Source: Ignavibacteria bacterium
GTDB taxonomy: Bacteria; Bacteroidota; Ignavibacteria; Kapaibacteriales; UBA2268
Direction: 5' to 3'
DNA: 64,000 bases
Assembly: GCA_026417135.1 (NCBI GenBank)
Contig: JAOADV010000004.1
Location: 64,814 to 128,813 of the forward strand
Shown here: piece by piece, positions 49,896 to 59,578 of the stretch
Numbering within the stretch: the first letter of the stretch is position 1
Layout of the letters: each line of letters opens with the position of its first letter
Made by a program: the position numbers and the translations under genes
Notes under the pieces: generated by a model
What the model was told of the DNA's origin: nothing
Seen by the model: the letters and a program-made list of their open reading frames with translations, nothing else
Databases searched by the model: none

Positions 49896-51377
49896 CTAAA
49901 ACGTAAATTGCTTCAACAAAGTTCCAGTAAAATCAAGAATGTATTGAGGGACAAAGCCAAGTAATAATGTTCCAATCAAACATAAGATTATTGTAACAAA
50001 AGAGAAACCAATGTTTGGAGAGAGCTCGACCTTTTCATCTTTAAAGTACATAGTAAGAATTAGCCCAATGTAGTAGTACATTGAGATAATAGAGGATACT
50101 ACGGCGATTATAGTTAACCATAGATATCCAGCTTTTATAGCTGAAAGAAATATGAAGTATTTAGCAAAAAAACCAGCGAATGGAGGTATCCCCGCGAGCG
50201 AAAGCATAAAAATAGACATTGTGGCGGCAATAAAAGGATGTTTCTTTGAATAACCTTGAAGGTCTTCGAAGTTGTTAAAATCGTTATCTTGCTTTTCGTT
50301 GATTGAAAGCACGACAAAAGCACCTAATTGCATTAAGAGGTAGGAAAGGGAGTAGAAAGCAATAGCATTCCAACCTTCTGGGTTGTTAGCAACTAAGCCC
50401 ATAAGAAGATAGCCAGCGTGTGCGACCGAGGAATAGGCTAACATCCTCTTTGCATTTCGTTGTACAATTGCAATAAAGTTGCCAACAAGCATAGTTGCCG
50501 CCGAAATAATTGCCAACACAAGTTGAATTTGTGATATATACTTTGGGAGATGGACAAACGGATTGTCTATGTGCAAAAAATTTTTTGTTACAAGAAAGAG
50601 TGCGAAAATAGCTGCGGATTTTCCAGCTGTGCTCATAAATCCAGCAACGGTAGTTGGTGCCCCAGAATAAACGTCCGGAGCCCATTGATGAAAAGGGAAA
50701 GCTGCAATTTTGAATGCAAGACCAATGTATAAAAGAGTAATTCCGACTATAAAGAAAGTTATTTGAGTTTCTCCATTTAATAAAGTTATTTCGATAGCCT
50801 CGAAATCAAGAGATTTCGAGGCTCCGTAAATTAAGGCCATTCCGTAGACAAGGAAACCAGTAGCAAATGCTCCAAGTAAAAAGTATTTTACAGCGGATTC
50901 TACGCTTTCAAGAGATAGCCGAAAGTATCCGGCAAGTACATAAAAGCTCAAAGACATTGTTTCGATTCCTAAAAACAGAACAACAAGATTGTTGGAGTGA
51001 GAGATTATGGTCATTCCAAAAGTGGCAAGTACAATTAATGTGTAATATTCATTCAACTCTTTGAATTTCGTTTTTATATATTCACGAGAAGCGAATAGGG
51101 TTAATAGGGCAGAAACTATAAACAAAATGTCGAAAAAGTAAACAAAGCCACTAAATGTAAGTGTTCCCTTTGTAATTAAAGCAGACTTGTCGAGCAGATG
51201 AGCATTGAAAGAGTATTGAATTGCAACAAAGCAAGAAACAAGGGATAATAACAAAATGAGAATGGTTAAGAAAAAATTAAAAGTTTTACTTTTAAACATA
51301 CCATCGAAAACTAAAAGTAAAACAGAGCCAATACTTAGCGTCAGAAGAGGTAAACACAAATATAGTTCCATCAACAT
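49896..51377 (-). CDS. nuoN: NADH-quinone oxidoreductase subunit N
   Basis: Antiporter-like TM protein; 'AAFPFHQWAPDVYSGAPTTVAGFMSTAGKSAAIFAL', 'KRMLAYSSVAHAGYLLMG'. Confidence 0.95.
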   Translation of the reverse strand: MLMELYLCLPLLTLSIGSVLLLVFDGMFKSKTFNFFLTILILLLSLVSCFVAIQYSFNAHLLDKSALITKGTLTFSGFVYFFDILFIVSALLTLFASREYIKTKFKELNEYYTLIVLATFGMTIISHSNNLVVLFLGIETMSLSFYVLAGYFRLSLESVESAVKYFLLGAFATGFLVYGMALIYGASKSLDFEAIEITLLNGETQITFFIVGITLLYIGLAFKIAAFPFHQWAPDVYSGAPTTVAGFMSTAGKSAAIFALFLVTKNFLHIDNPFVHLPKYISQIQLVLAIISAATMLVGNFIAIVQRNAKRMLAYSSVAHAGYLLMGLVANNPEGWNAIAFYSLSYLLMQLGAFVVLSINEKQDNDFNNFEDLQGYSKKHPFIAATMSIFMLSLAGIPPFAGFFAKYFIFLSAIKAGYLWLTIIAVVSSIISMYYYIGLILTMYFKDEKVELSPNIGFSFVTIILCLIGTLLLGFVPQYILDFTGTLLKQFTF

Positions 51378-51385
51378 TTTTACCC

Positions 51386-52966
51386 TTACTTTGTGAAACT
51401 ATTAGTAACTGAAATATCTTTAAAATACGGAGATGGGTTCGGTTTTGCGATTTTAAGCTCGTAGGTTTTGTTGATAATCGACTTGACTGTTTTCTCAGAA
51501 TAATTTAAGAAGAATTTTGGATAAACACCTATCCAAACGATAAAAATCACGATTGGAACTAAGTAACTCCATTCCCGGAAATTAATATCTTTTAAATTTT
51601 TGTTTACTGGATTGGTTATTGGCCCGAAGACAACTTTCTGGAACATAGTAAGCAGGTAAACAGCAGCGAAGATTACTCCCGTTGCGGCGAATATAGTATA
51701 AAGCCAAGAATTTAGTATTGGGGATTTGAAAGCACCAAGCAAAGTAAGAAACTCTCCGACGAATCCGTTAAGACCCGGCAGACCAACACTTGCAAGCATT
51801 GCAAGAGCAAAGAAAACGCTAAATGCTGGCATAGGTCGGGCAATACCGCCATACTCAGCCATCTCTCTTGTATGTCGTCTTTCGTAGAGTATTCCTACAG
51901 CAAGGAAAAGCATCCCAGTCGAAAGGCCGTGGTTAACCATCTGTATTATTGCGCCTTGCATACCTTCGACGGTCATCGAGAAAATCCCAAGCACAACAAA
52001 GCCGAGATGGCTGACCGAAGAAAATGCGACTAAACGCTTTACGTCGGTTTGAACTGCTGAAACAAGAGCTCCATAAATTATTCCAATGACAGCAAGTATG
52101 GAAAAGAAAGGTGCGTAAAATATCGCGGAGTTTGTAAAAAGTTCAACGTTAAATCTAATTAATCCATAAGTTCCCAATTTTAAAAGAATTCCCGCAAGAA
52201 TTACCGAGCCCGGAGTTGGTGCTTCGGTGTGAGCGTCGGGCAACCAGGTATGGAGCGGGAACAAAGGTACTTTTATGCAAAAAGAAAGGGCAAAAGCAAG
52301 AAATAGCCATTTTTCAACAGTAAAAGGAATTGAATTTACAGCAAGAACTTCTCTGATGAGGATAAGATTTGAAGTGAAACCGTATGGAGTTTGCAAAATA
52401 TTGCTTCCTACATATATCCCAAGCCAGATAATTGCAACAAGCATAAATAATGAGCCAACAACCGTGTATATGAAAAATTTTACCGCAGCGTATATTCTAT
52501 TCTTACTACCCCAAAGCCCAATAATAAAATACATTGGAATTAATACAAGTTCCCAAAAAATGTAGAAAAGGAATGTATCCAATGCAACAAACACTCCAGT
52601 CATAGCAAATTGTAGTAGCAAAATAAGTGAATAATATTCCTTTTGCCGAGTTTCAATCGATGAGAAAGAGGATAGTATAGTTATTGGGCTTATGAAGGTT
52701 GTCAACATAACTAAAAGGATGCTTACTCCATCGATTCCTACTCTGAAACCAGCATCAAGTATCGGTATCCAGATTTGTTCAATTTTAAATTGGAAGTTTG
52801 GATTGTTGAAATCGAACTTTAAAAAAAGGAAAATGGAAACGACGAAAGTTCCAATCGAAAATAACAGAGAGAAAAATTTCAAATAGCTTACTTTTTCTCG
52901 GTTAATGAAAAGTAGGAAAATAAAGCCCAAAAGAGGTAAAAATAAAGTCGATAGCAAAAGTTCCAT
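51386..52966 (-). CDS. nuoM: NADH-quinone oxidoreductase subunit M
   Basis: 'VPLFPLHTWLPDAHTEAPTPGSVILAGILLKLGTYGLIRF', 'DVKRLVAFSSVSHLGFVVLGIFSMT'. Confidence 0.96.
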   Translation of the reverse strand: MELLLSTLFLPLLGFIFLLFINREKVSYLKFFSLLFSIGTFVVSIFLFLKFDFNNPNFQFKIEQIWIPILDAGFRVGIDGVSILLVMLTTFISPITILSSFSSIETRQKEYYSLILLLQFAMTGVFVALDTFLFYIFWELVLIPMYFIIGLWGSKNRIYAAVKFFIYTVVGSLFMLVAIIWLGIYVGSNILQTPYGFTSNLILIREVLAVNSIPFTVEKWLFLAFALSFCIKVPLFPLHTWLPDAHTEAPTPGSVILAGILLKLGTYGLIRFNVELFTNSAIFYAPFFSILAVIGIIYGALVSAVQTDVKRLVAFSSVSHLGFVVLGIFSMTVEGMQGAIIQMVNHGLSTGMLFLAVGILYERRHTREMAEYGGIARPMPAFSVFFALAMLASVGLPGLNGFVGEFLTLLGAFKSPILNSWLYTIFAATGVIFAAVYLLTMFQKVVFGPITNPVNKNLKDINFREWSYLVPIVIFIVWIGVYPKFFLNYSEKTVKSIINKTYELKIAKPNPSPYFKDISVTNSFTK

Positions 52967-52991
52967 TGGACATTTTATTTAGTTCAACACA

Positions 52992-54980
52992 TCAAACGAT
53001 TAAAAGCATCCAAAGAATTATGATAATAACTCCGAGGAACATAAATGTTGCATAGTTTTGGACGAAACCAGATTGCATTCGTTTTAAGATGTCACTTATT
53101 GCCACAGTGACCTTACCAGCTCCGTTTACAAAGCCGTCGATAATCTTATCGTCGAAAAATTTCCAGAGAAAATTTTTGGAAGTTGATATAATTGGGTCTG
53201 CAATTGCAAAAAAGTAGAATTCATCTACATAGTATTTATTATAAAGTGTTTTGTAAAATAGATTAAATTTTGTTGAAAGTTTTCTCGGGATTGCCAATGT
53301 TTCATCCGAGTAAAATTTATTTGCCAATATTATACCAAGTAGAGCGATAAGGATCGAAAAACCCATTAGAATGTATTCTCCGATTGCTAAATGTGGGATA
53401 TGGTGTGCTTTGATAGTACCAGTTGAAGCAAGAATTTTGGTTGCATCGGTAAATACTGGATAAAGCCAGGTTTCTATAAGATTTGGATGTTCACTGAACC
53501 AAAAGCCAAGAATGTAAGGAATACCTAAAAAACCTCCAAATATTGACAGGAAAGCAAGAATTTGCAAAGGAACTGTCATAACTTTTGGTGCTTCGTGGGG
53601 ATGAATATGATAAGAATCGAATCGTTCCTTCCCTAAGAATACAAGGTTGAGAAGTCGAAACATATAAAAAGCAGTAAAAAGAGATGAAACGACTAAAATT
53701 AACCAAAGCAGGATATTTCCACTATCGAAGACTTTCCAAAGAATTTCATCTTTGGAGAAGAATCCACTGAAAAAAGGAATTCCAGATATTGCTATTGTTG
53801 CAACAAGAAATGTTGAATATGTTTTAGGCATATACTTTCGTAAACCACCCATATTTTTGATGTTCTGCTCTTCGTGCATTCCGTGAATTACTGCCCCAGC
53901 ACCTAAAAACAAAAGCCCTTTGAAGAAAGCGTGTGTCATTACGTGAAAAACGCCAGCGACAAATGCTCCAACTCCAAGAGCTGAGAACATAAAGCCAAGT
54001 TGGCTTACAGTTGAATATGCGAGAACTTTTTTAATGTCGTTTTGAACCAAACCTATCGAAGCTGCATAGAAAGCAGTGAAAGTACCGACAATTGCAATTA
54101 TCATAAGAGTTGAAGGAGCAAGGGAAAACAAAGTGGCATTTCGCGCAACAAGAAATATGCCCGAAGTAACCATTGTCGCAGCGTGGATGAGTGCACTGAC
54201 TGGGGTCGGACCAGCCATAGCGTCTGGAAGCCAAACTGCAAGAGGTATTTGCGCCGATTTTCCAGTACAAGCTAAGAAAAGTAACAATGTCGTAGTAGTT
54301 ATTAGGGCGGTATTGTAAAATCCATCGAATGAAAGGGTAAATATCTTATTAAGTTCCAAATAATCAAGTGTTTGAAAATTAAGAAAGAGAATAAACATAG
54401 CAATAAGGAAACCAAAATCGCCAATTCTATTTACGATGAAGGCTTTATTACCAGCGTCCCCAGTCCATTCGATTTTAGTTCCTTCGAATTTTCTGTCGTA
54501 CCAAAAACCAATTAGTAAGTATGAACATAGCCCTACACCTTCCCATCCAAGAAACGTAAGTAAAAAGCTATTAGCAAGAACAAGGTTCAGCATCATAAAA
54601 ATAAAGAGATTTAGATATGCAAAAAAGCGGTAAAAACCTCGGTCGCCGTGCATATATCCGATAGAATATACGTGAATTAAAAAGCCAACCCCAGTAACAA
54701 TAAGTGAAAAAAGGATGGAAAGTTGGTCAACTAAATACGCTATGTTGACCGATAAATCACCAGTTACAATCCAAGGGTAGATAACTACAACTTTTGGTTC
54801 AGAATACCCTTTGGAAATCCATTCAAATAATATTAGAGAAGATAAAAGAAAAGAAAGAAAAATAGTTCCACTGCCAATGGTTCCTATAATCGCTTCTTTT
54901 TTTAAAAATTTTCCAAAGATACCAAGAATCAGAAAGCCAGCAAGAGGAAATAAAGGGACAAGATATACCCAGGATGTCAT
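52992..54980 (-). CDS. nuoL: NADH-quinone oxidoreductase subunit L
   Basis: 'SAQIPLAVWLPDAMAGPTPVSALIHAATMVTSGIFLVAR', 'DIKKVLAYSTVSQLGFMFSALG', 'GWEGVGLCSYLLIGFWY'. Confidence 0.96.
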   Translation of the reverse strand: MTSWVYLVPLFPLAGFLILGIFGKFLKKEAIIGTIGSGTIFLSFLLSSLILFEWISKGYSEPKVVVIYPWIVTGDLSVNIAYLVDQLSILFSLIVTGVGFLIHVYSIGYMHGDRGFYRFFAYLNLFIFMMLNLVLANSFLLTFLGWEGVGLCSYLLIGFWYDRKFEGTKIEWTGDAGNKAFIVNRIGDFGFLIAMFILFLNFQTLDYLELNKIFTLSFDGFYNTALITTTTLLLFLACTGKSAQIPLAVWLPDAMAGPTPVSALIHAATMVTSGIFLVARNATLFSLAPSTLMIIAIVGTFTAFYAASIGLVQNDIKKVLAYSTVSQLGFMFSALGVGAFVAGVFHVMTHAFFKGLLFLGAGAVIHGMHEEQNIKNMGGLRKYMPKTYSTFLVATIAISGIPFFSGFFSKDEILWKVFDSGNILLWLILVVSSLFTAFYMFRLLNLVFLGKERFDSYHIHPHEAPKVMTVPLQILAFLSIFGGFLGIPYILGFWFSEHPNLIETWLYPVFTDATKILASTGTIKAHHIPHLAIGEYILMGFSILIALLGIILANKFYSDETLAIPRKLSTKFNLFYKTLYNKYYVDEFYFFAIADPIISTSKNFLWKFFDDKIIDGFVNGAGKVTVAISDILKRMQSGFVQNYATFMFLGVIIIILWMLLIV

Positions 54981-55096
54981 AATTAAAACCGCAATTTAAG
55001 TTTTAAACTAAAAATAAATTATAAAATTAAGAATACATTGAGACTTAACAAAATTTTTCGCAATCGTTACTTCTTTTTATTTTTTTCTTTTTTTCT

Positions 55097-55104
55097 TAAT
55101 TTTG
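55097..55104 (+). promoter_or_regulatory. -7 element TAATTTTG upstream of the 58-aa ORF-rpmE-rpsR unit
   Basis: TAnnTTTG match 23 nt before the ATG at 55128. Confidence 0.5.
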
Positions 55105-55127
55105 TAATCTAATTTTTTGGAAAAAAT

Positions 55128-55304
55128 ATGGGAAAGCAACGCACTTTTGCCGATAAGATGAAAAAAACAGCCAAAGTTCAAACTGGCTATAATGTTAAAG
55201 TTATAAAAGGTTATGTAAACGAGTCTGGAAATTTGCGTTTCTTAACTCGATTTGTCAAAGTTAATGATTTGAATGAGTTGACAAACATTGATATTAATAA
55301 GTAA
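55128..55304 (+). CDS. 58-aa basic protein of unknown function directly upstream of rpmE-rpsR (absent from the ORF track)
   Basis: MGKQRTFADKMKKTAKVQTGYNVKVIKGYVNESGNLRFLTRFVKVNDLNELTNIDINK*; starts 23 nt after a TAATTTTG motif and ends 9 nt before rpmE. Confidence 0.75.
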   Translation: MGKQRTFADKMKKTAKVQTGYNVKVIKGYVNESGNLRFLTRFVKVNDLNELTNIDINK

Positions 55305-55313
55305 ATTATAGAT

Positions 55314-55550
55314 ATGAAGAAGGGAATTCATCCATATTACCACACAATAACAGTCGTGATGACAGACGGAACGACTTTTAAAACTCGCTCTTGTTACAAA
55401 GGCGACCGACTTGTCCTTGAAATCGACTCCAAGTCCCATCCATTCTACACAGGGAAACAAGTGCTTGTTGATACCGCTGGTCGAGTCGACAGATTCCAGA
55501 AACGGCTCGAACGAACGAAGCAACTTCAAGAACAAAGGAGGAAACAATGA
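55314..55550 (+). CDS. rpmE: 50S ribosomal protein L31
   Basis: '[26 protein letters not shown]...[31 protein letters not shown]' is a bL31 protein. Confidence 0.95.
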   Translation: MKKGIHPYYHTITVVMTDGTTFKTRSCYKGDRLVLEIDSKSHPFYTGKQVLVDTAGRVDRFQKRLERTKQLQEQRRKQ

Positions 55551-55810
55551 ATGCCATTCACGCAGTTTTAAGCCCCTCGACACAAAAGAATAAAAAGCTT
55601 GTTAAGAAAAAAGCGAATCCGTATAAAAATGTCGAAGTTTTCGATTATCTTGATTTTAAGTTCCTCGAAAAATTTATCAACGACCAGGGCAAAATTTTGC
55701 CACGAAGACTTACAGGAGTTACCCCGAAGCAACAGCGGCAGATTGCTAAAGCGGTTAAATATGCAAGACACTTAGCTCTTTTACCCTTTGTTTCGCAAGA
55801 TATTGGGTAA
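55547..55810 (+). CDS. rpsR: 30S ribosomal protein S18
   Basis: '[51 protein letters not shown]'; 4-nt overlap with rpmE and SD GGAGG. Confidence 0.96.
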   Translation: MNAIHAVLSPSTQKNKKLVKKKANPYKNVEVFDYLDFKFLEKFINDQGKILPRRLTGVTPKQQRQIAKAVKYARHLALLPFVSQDIG

Positions 55811-56001
55811 AATCAAGGTTTGGTATTATCATTAACTTCCTTAATAAACTTAGCGTAATATCTTTCTAAATTTGCTTCGTTTTAGCGTTGTTTTCTCATA
55901 GTTCAAGTATTAAAACCCAAGAATTTTTTAACTAAATTTTTCAATTTTATTAGAAAATTTATTTCATCTAATTTTTGTGAAAATTGCGTAAATTCTAATC
56001 A

Positions 56002-56478
56002 ATGAAAATTCTTTTTACTCAATTGTTGTTTTTCTTGTTATTATATTCAAATATTTTCGGTTCGGACTTTAAAAGAAATGTACTATATTTTCAACTTTTC
56101 GGAGAGGGCATTGGAGTTTCGTTAAATGGTGAAACGAGACTTCATTCGAACGCAGTCTTGAGAATTGGACTATCGTGGTTCGTTGTTGCATCAGGAATTC
56201 CCGTATCTTTAAGTTATATTTCTGGGGTGAATTCATCGCATCATTTGGAATTGGGTTTAGGCTTTAATTTTGCAGATGTTTCTGCTGTAAAAAGGCTTTT
56301 AGACCCAGAAAATACGCTCGATATACCAAATCAAATTGTTATTCCTTTTGGTATTGTAGGTTACAGATTACAACCAAAAAACGGAGGTTTTGTTTTCCGT
56401 GCAAGTTTTACTCCTTTAATTATTGATTGGAGAAAATTCTTCCCCTATGCTGGGCTTTCCTTTGGTTATTGCTTTTGA
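56002..56478 (+). CDS. Small putative outer-membrane beta-barrel protein, unknown function
   Basis: 158 aa, signal peptide, alternating beta strands, C-terminal aromatic 'FPYAGLSFGYCF'. Confidence 0.5.
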   Translation: MKILFTQLLFFLLLYSNIFGSDFKRNVLYFQLFGEGIGVSLNGETRLHSNAVLRIGLSWFVVASGIPVSLSYISGVNSSHHLELGLGFNFADVSAVKRLLDPENTLDIPNQIVIPFGIVGYRLQPKNGGFVFRASFTPLIIDWRKFFPYAGLSFGYCF

Positions 56479-56717
56479 GCATAGTTTTAAACACCTTCAG
56501 ATGAAATTTAAGTAGAAATTTAATTATATCCTTCCTTTTAATCTTCATTCCAAAATAATCTGATAAATCTAATTTACCTTTTGAGATTATTTAATAATCT
56601 TTGGTTGGAATTTTATAGTATATGTGTATTTGGGATGCCAAAATATTTATCAATTAATATTGCAAAGAAAAATAATTACCTCGTTATTAAAAAAAATTTT
56701 AATTTTGAATTTTGTAA

Positions 56718-56725
56718 TATGTTTG
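56718..56725 (+). promoter_or_regulatory. -7 element TATGTTTG upstream of the HMA protein gene
   Basis: TAnnTTTG match 23 nt before the ATG at 56749. Confidence 0.4.
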
Positions 56726-56748
56726 TTTAATTTTTAGGATTAACTAAT

Positions 56749-57144
56749 ATGAAAAAAGTCCTTTGTATTGCAATTTTAATCTCGTTTATAGTCCCCTTTA
56801 CTTTGATTTCTTCTACGGATGAAGTAAAGCTTTTAACTAATGCTCATTGCGGAGGATGTAAAGCTAAAATCGAGAAAGCTTTGAAAAAAGTAGATGGGGT
56901 TGAAAATGCTGAGCTGGATTTGGAAACGAAAATTGTTGTTGTGAAGTATAGTAATCAAAAAACTGACCCCGAGACCTTGGTTTCTGCTATTAAGAAAGCT
57001 GGTTACGATGCTGCAATTTACACCGAAGGTGCAGAAATTAAATTAGAAGAACATAAGGACAAACATTGCAAGAGCAAGAAAGAGAAACCTTGCAAAGATA
57101 AAAATGATGATTGCAAGAAAAAGGAATCGACCCCTAAGAATTAA
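56749..57144 (+). CDS. Periplasmic HMA-domain (heavy-metal-associated) protein with Cys/Lys-rich tail
   Basis: Signal peptide then 'VKLLTNAHCGGCKAKIEKALKKVDGVENAELDLETKIVVVKY' (CxxC); tail 'HKDKHCKSKKEKPCKDKNDDCKKK'. Confidence 0.85.
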   Translation: MKKVLCIAILISFIVPFTLISSTDEVKLLTNAHCGGCKAKIEKALKKVDGVENAELDLETKIVVVKYSNQKTDPETLVSAIKKAGYDAAIYTEGAEIKLEEHKDKHCKSKKEKPCKDKNDDCKKKESTPKN

Positions 57145-57234
57145 TCGTTAATTATACAAATTGATTCTTTTCGTTTTCATTTAGACCGTTGGGTTTCTCG
57201 ACCTTAACTTTGTAGCTCTTGAAATATCGAATTA

Positions 57235-58296
57235 ATGAAAAAATTTCTAAAGAGTTGCGAGTTATTTTTAAAAAAATATCTGCAACATTTTGTTTATAAG
57301 TCTAAAACTAAACCTAAAAAGATTGACTCTTTTGAACAAGCGGATTTTCTAATAGCTTGTAAAAAGGTACTTTTTCTTCGACACGACAGAATTGGAGACC
57401 TAATCGTTTCTGCTCCCATTGTTAAAAAATTTAGAGTTCACTACCCTTCGTATATAATCCATATACTTTTGAGTAGCCGAAACATTGTTGCAAAGAGTTG
57501 TATCGAAAATTATGTGGACAAGATTATAGTTCTCGAGCGAAAATTCTTCGGACTATTAGATGCTCTCCGAATCTTGAAAAAAGAGAAATATGATTTAATC
57601 ATAGATTTGTTCGATAATCCTTCTTTGACTTCCAGCCTTCTAATTAAGTTTTTAAAACCAAAATTTTCCATAGGTTTCGAAAAAGAAAATTGTCATTTAT
57701 ACACGCATATTGTGGAATTGCCAAGTAAATCGACAACACACATTGTCGAGCGTTTAAAAAGTCTGCTCTACATTTTCGGAATTCGAGAAGATACAATAGA
57801 TTTGGAATATCCCAAAAAGGAAACAAAATTGCTTCCTACAAGAAAAAAACCGAGGGTTGGAATAAATATTTCGGGTTCGTCTTTTGATAGGTATTGGGGT
57901 ACCGATAAATTCGAGGAATTGATAAAAAAAATACAGAATAGATTCGGTTACGAAATTGTTCTTTTCGGCACAAAAAAATATCGTAAAGAACTCGAAAGCT
58001 TAAGTAATAATGAAGACGTTATATTAGCACCTTTTACCCAAAAATTCGACGAATTTGCAGCTATGCTTGCAACTTGTAACTACATCGTAACCCCAGATAC
58101 TTCGGTTGCTCATATCGCCTCGGCCTATAAAATCCCATCTTTGGTTTTTTATCATTTTGTCGATGAAAAGTTTGGAATGCCTTGGTTCCCTTATAAATCT
58201 CCTTTTCGTGCCTTGTTATCTACGAAATCTCGATTCGATGATATTTCTCCCGATGAAGCGTTTCAAAAGTTCGTTTCACTTGTGGAACTTGAATGA
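57235..58296 (+). CDS. Glycosyltransferase family 9 (ADP-heptose:LPS heptosyltransferase-like)
   Basis: 'KVLFLRHDRIGDLIVSAPIVKKFRVHYPSYIIHILLSSRN', 'YIVTPDTSVAHIASAYKIPSLVFY'. Confidence 0.88.
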   Translation: MKKFLKSCELFLKKYLQHFVYKSKTKPKKIDSFEQADFLIACKKVLFLRHDRIGDLIVSAPIVKKFRVHYPSYIIHILLSSRNIVAKSCIENYVDKIIVLERKFFGLLDALRILKKEKYDLIIDLFDNPSLTSSLLIKFLKPKFSIGFEKENCHLYTHIVELPSKSTTHIVERLKSLLYIFGIREDTIDLEYPKKETKLLPTRKKPRVGINISGSSFDRYWGTDKFEELIKKIQNRFGYEIVLFGTKKYRKELESLSNNEDVILAPFTQKFDEFAAMLATCNYIVTPDTSVAHIASAYKIPSLVFYHFVDEKFGMPWFPYKSPFRALLSTKSRFDDISPDEAFQKFVSLVELE

Positions 58297-59261
58297 AAAT
58301 TGCAATATTGCAGCTCGGAACTTTTGGCGATATGATTTTGTCCACTCCGATTTTTTCTGCTTTAAAAAGTCAATTTAGAGATATTGAAATAACTTTAATA
58401 GCTGGTCGGAGAAACCACATTGTTGTTGCTTATAATCCACACATCGACCAAATCCTAATTTGGGATAAGTTTCCAACGAAACTTTTGAAAGTTATTCTTG
58501 CTTTGAAAAGAACAAAATTTGACTTTTACATCGACCCAAAGGACCACTTTTCGAAACAAAGCAGAATTATTGCAAAGATTGTCGTTGCTGAAAAAAAAAT
58601 TGGGTTGAATCCAGAGAACTCGAAAATTTTTGACATTTCGCTGCCAAATGAAAACTTCAACAAACACCTTCATTTCACTCAAAGAATCTTCCAAGCATTC
58701 GAACCTATTGGGTTTAAAAATACTTATAGTGAAATTCCTATTCCAGAATTATTTGTAAGCGAGCAGTCCCGCGCTTATGTTGAAAATTATTTAAGAAATC
58801 AATCCCTCGACAAAGAAGGATATTTGGTCCTGAATATTTCTGCAGGTTATGTAAGTCGAACTTTTTCCTTTGAAAGCTTGGTCGAAATTTTTCGAAGTTT
58901 GCATTTCAAAATTCCAGTTGTTTTGTCTTTTCATCCGAAAGATAGGAAAGTTGCTTTAAATTTAGGAGAAAGGTTTAAAAAAATAAAAATTTTTTGGTCG
59001 AGGTCAATTTTAGATACTATTAAACTTGTGGAGCATTCTCGATGCGTTATTACCCCAGACACTTCGATAGTTCATATAGCTACAGCCTTTCTAAAACCTA
59101 CCCTTGCATTTTACAACGGACTCGACGAGTCTTTCAACAAATTTCATCCCAATAATCCAAATGCAGTAATAATTAGAGCAAAACCCGGAGATAACGGGAT
59201 TCAGTCGATTACATTGAATAAAATCCTCGATGCAATTGATGAATTTATTTCTAATATCTAA
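58293..59261 (+). CDS. Glycosyltransferase family 9, second copy
   Basis: 'IAILQLGTFGDMILSTPIFSALKSQFRDIEITLIAGRRN', 'CVITPDTSIVHIATAFLKPTLAFY'; ATGA overlap with the previous gene. Confidence 0.87.
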   Translation: MKIAILQLGTFGDMILSTPIFSALKSQFRDIEITLIAGRRNHIVVAYNPHIDQILIWDKFPTKLLKVILALKRTKFDFYIDPKDHFSKQSRIIAKIVVAEKKIGLNPENSKIFDISLPNENFNKHLHFTQRIFQAFEPIGFKNTYSEIPIPELFVSEQSRAYVENYLRNQSLDKEGYLVLNISAGYVSRTFSFESLVEIFRSLHFKIPVVLSFHPKDRKVALNLGERFKKIKIFWSRSILDTIKLVEHSRCVITPDTSIVHIATAFLKPTLAFYNGLDESFNKFHPNNPNAVIIRAKPGDNGIQSITLNKILDAIDEFISNI

Positions 59262-59302
59262 TATGTTTTTTTTATTATCGGATGTAGAATTTGTTATTTC
59301 TT

Positions 59303-59512
59303 TTATTTTTCTTCATCCTTTGCAGTGTTTATTTTGAGAGGACAGTACAATGGACACCATCCGATGGCACTTGTAATAAGAAATACTACAGCAACTATTC
59401 CAAAAATGATTGCCGAAAGCCCGGTAAGTTGCTTAAGTGCTATTAATATAGCAATTACTATTGCCAGCATTATTCTTAGAGTTCGGTCGAAAGAACCCAT
59501 ATTTTTTTTCAT
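59303..59512 (-). CDS. DUF2892/YgaP-like inner-membrane protein
   Basis: 'KNMGSFDRTLRIMLAIVIAILIALKQLTGLSAIIFGIVAVVFLITSAIGWCPLYCPLKI'. Confidence 0.88.
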   Translation of the reverse strand: MKKNMGSFDRTLRIMLAIVIAILIALKQLTGLSAIIFGIVAVVFLITSAIGWCPLYCPLKINTAKDEEK

Positions 59513-59578
59513 AGTATTTTAAGATTTTGTTAAACACTAAAGACCAAACGAAGCTCGATTAAATTTGTTTTATTTTAA

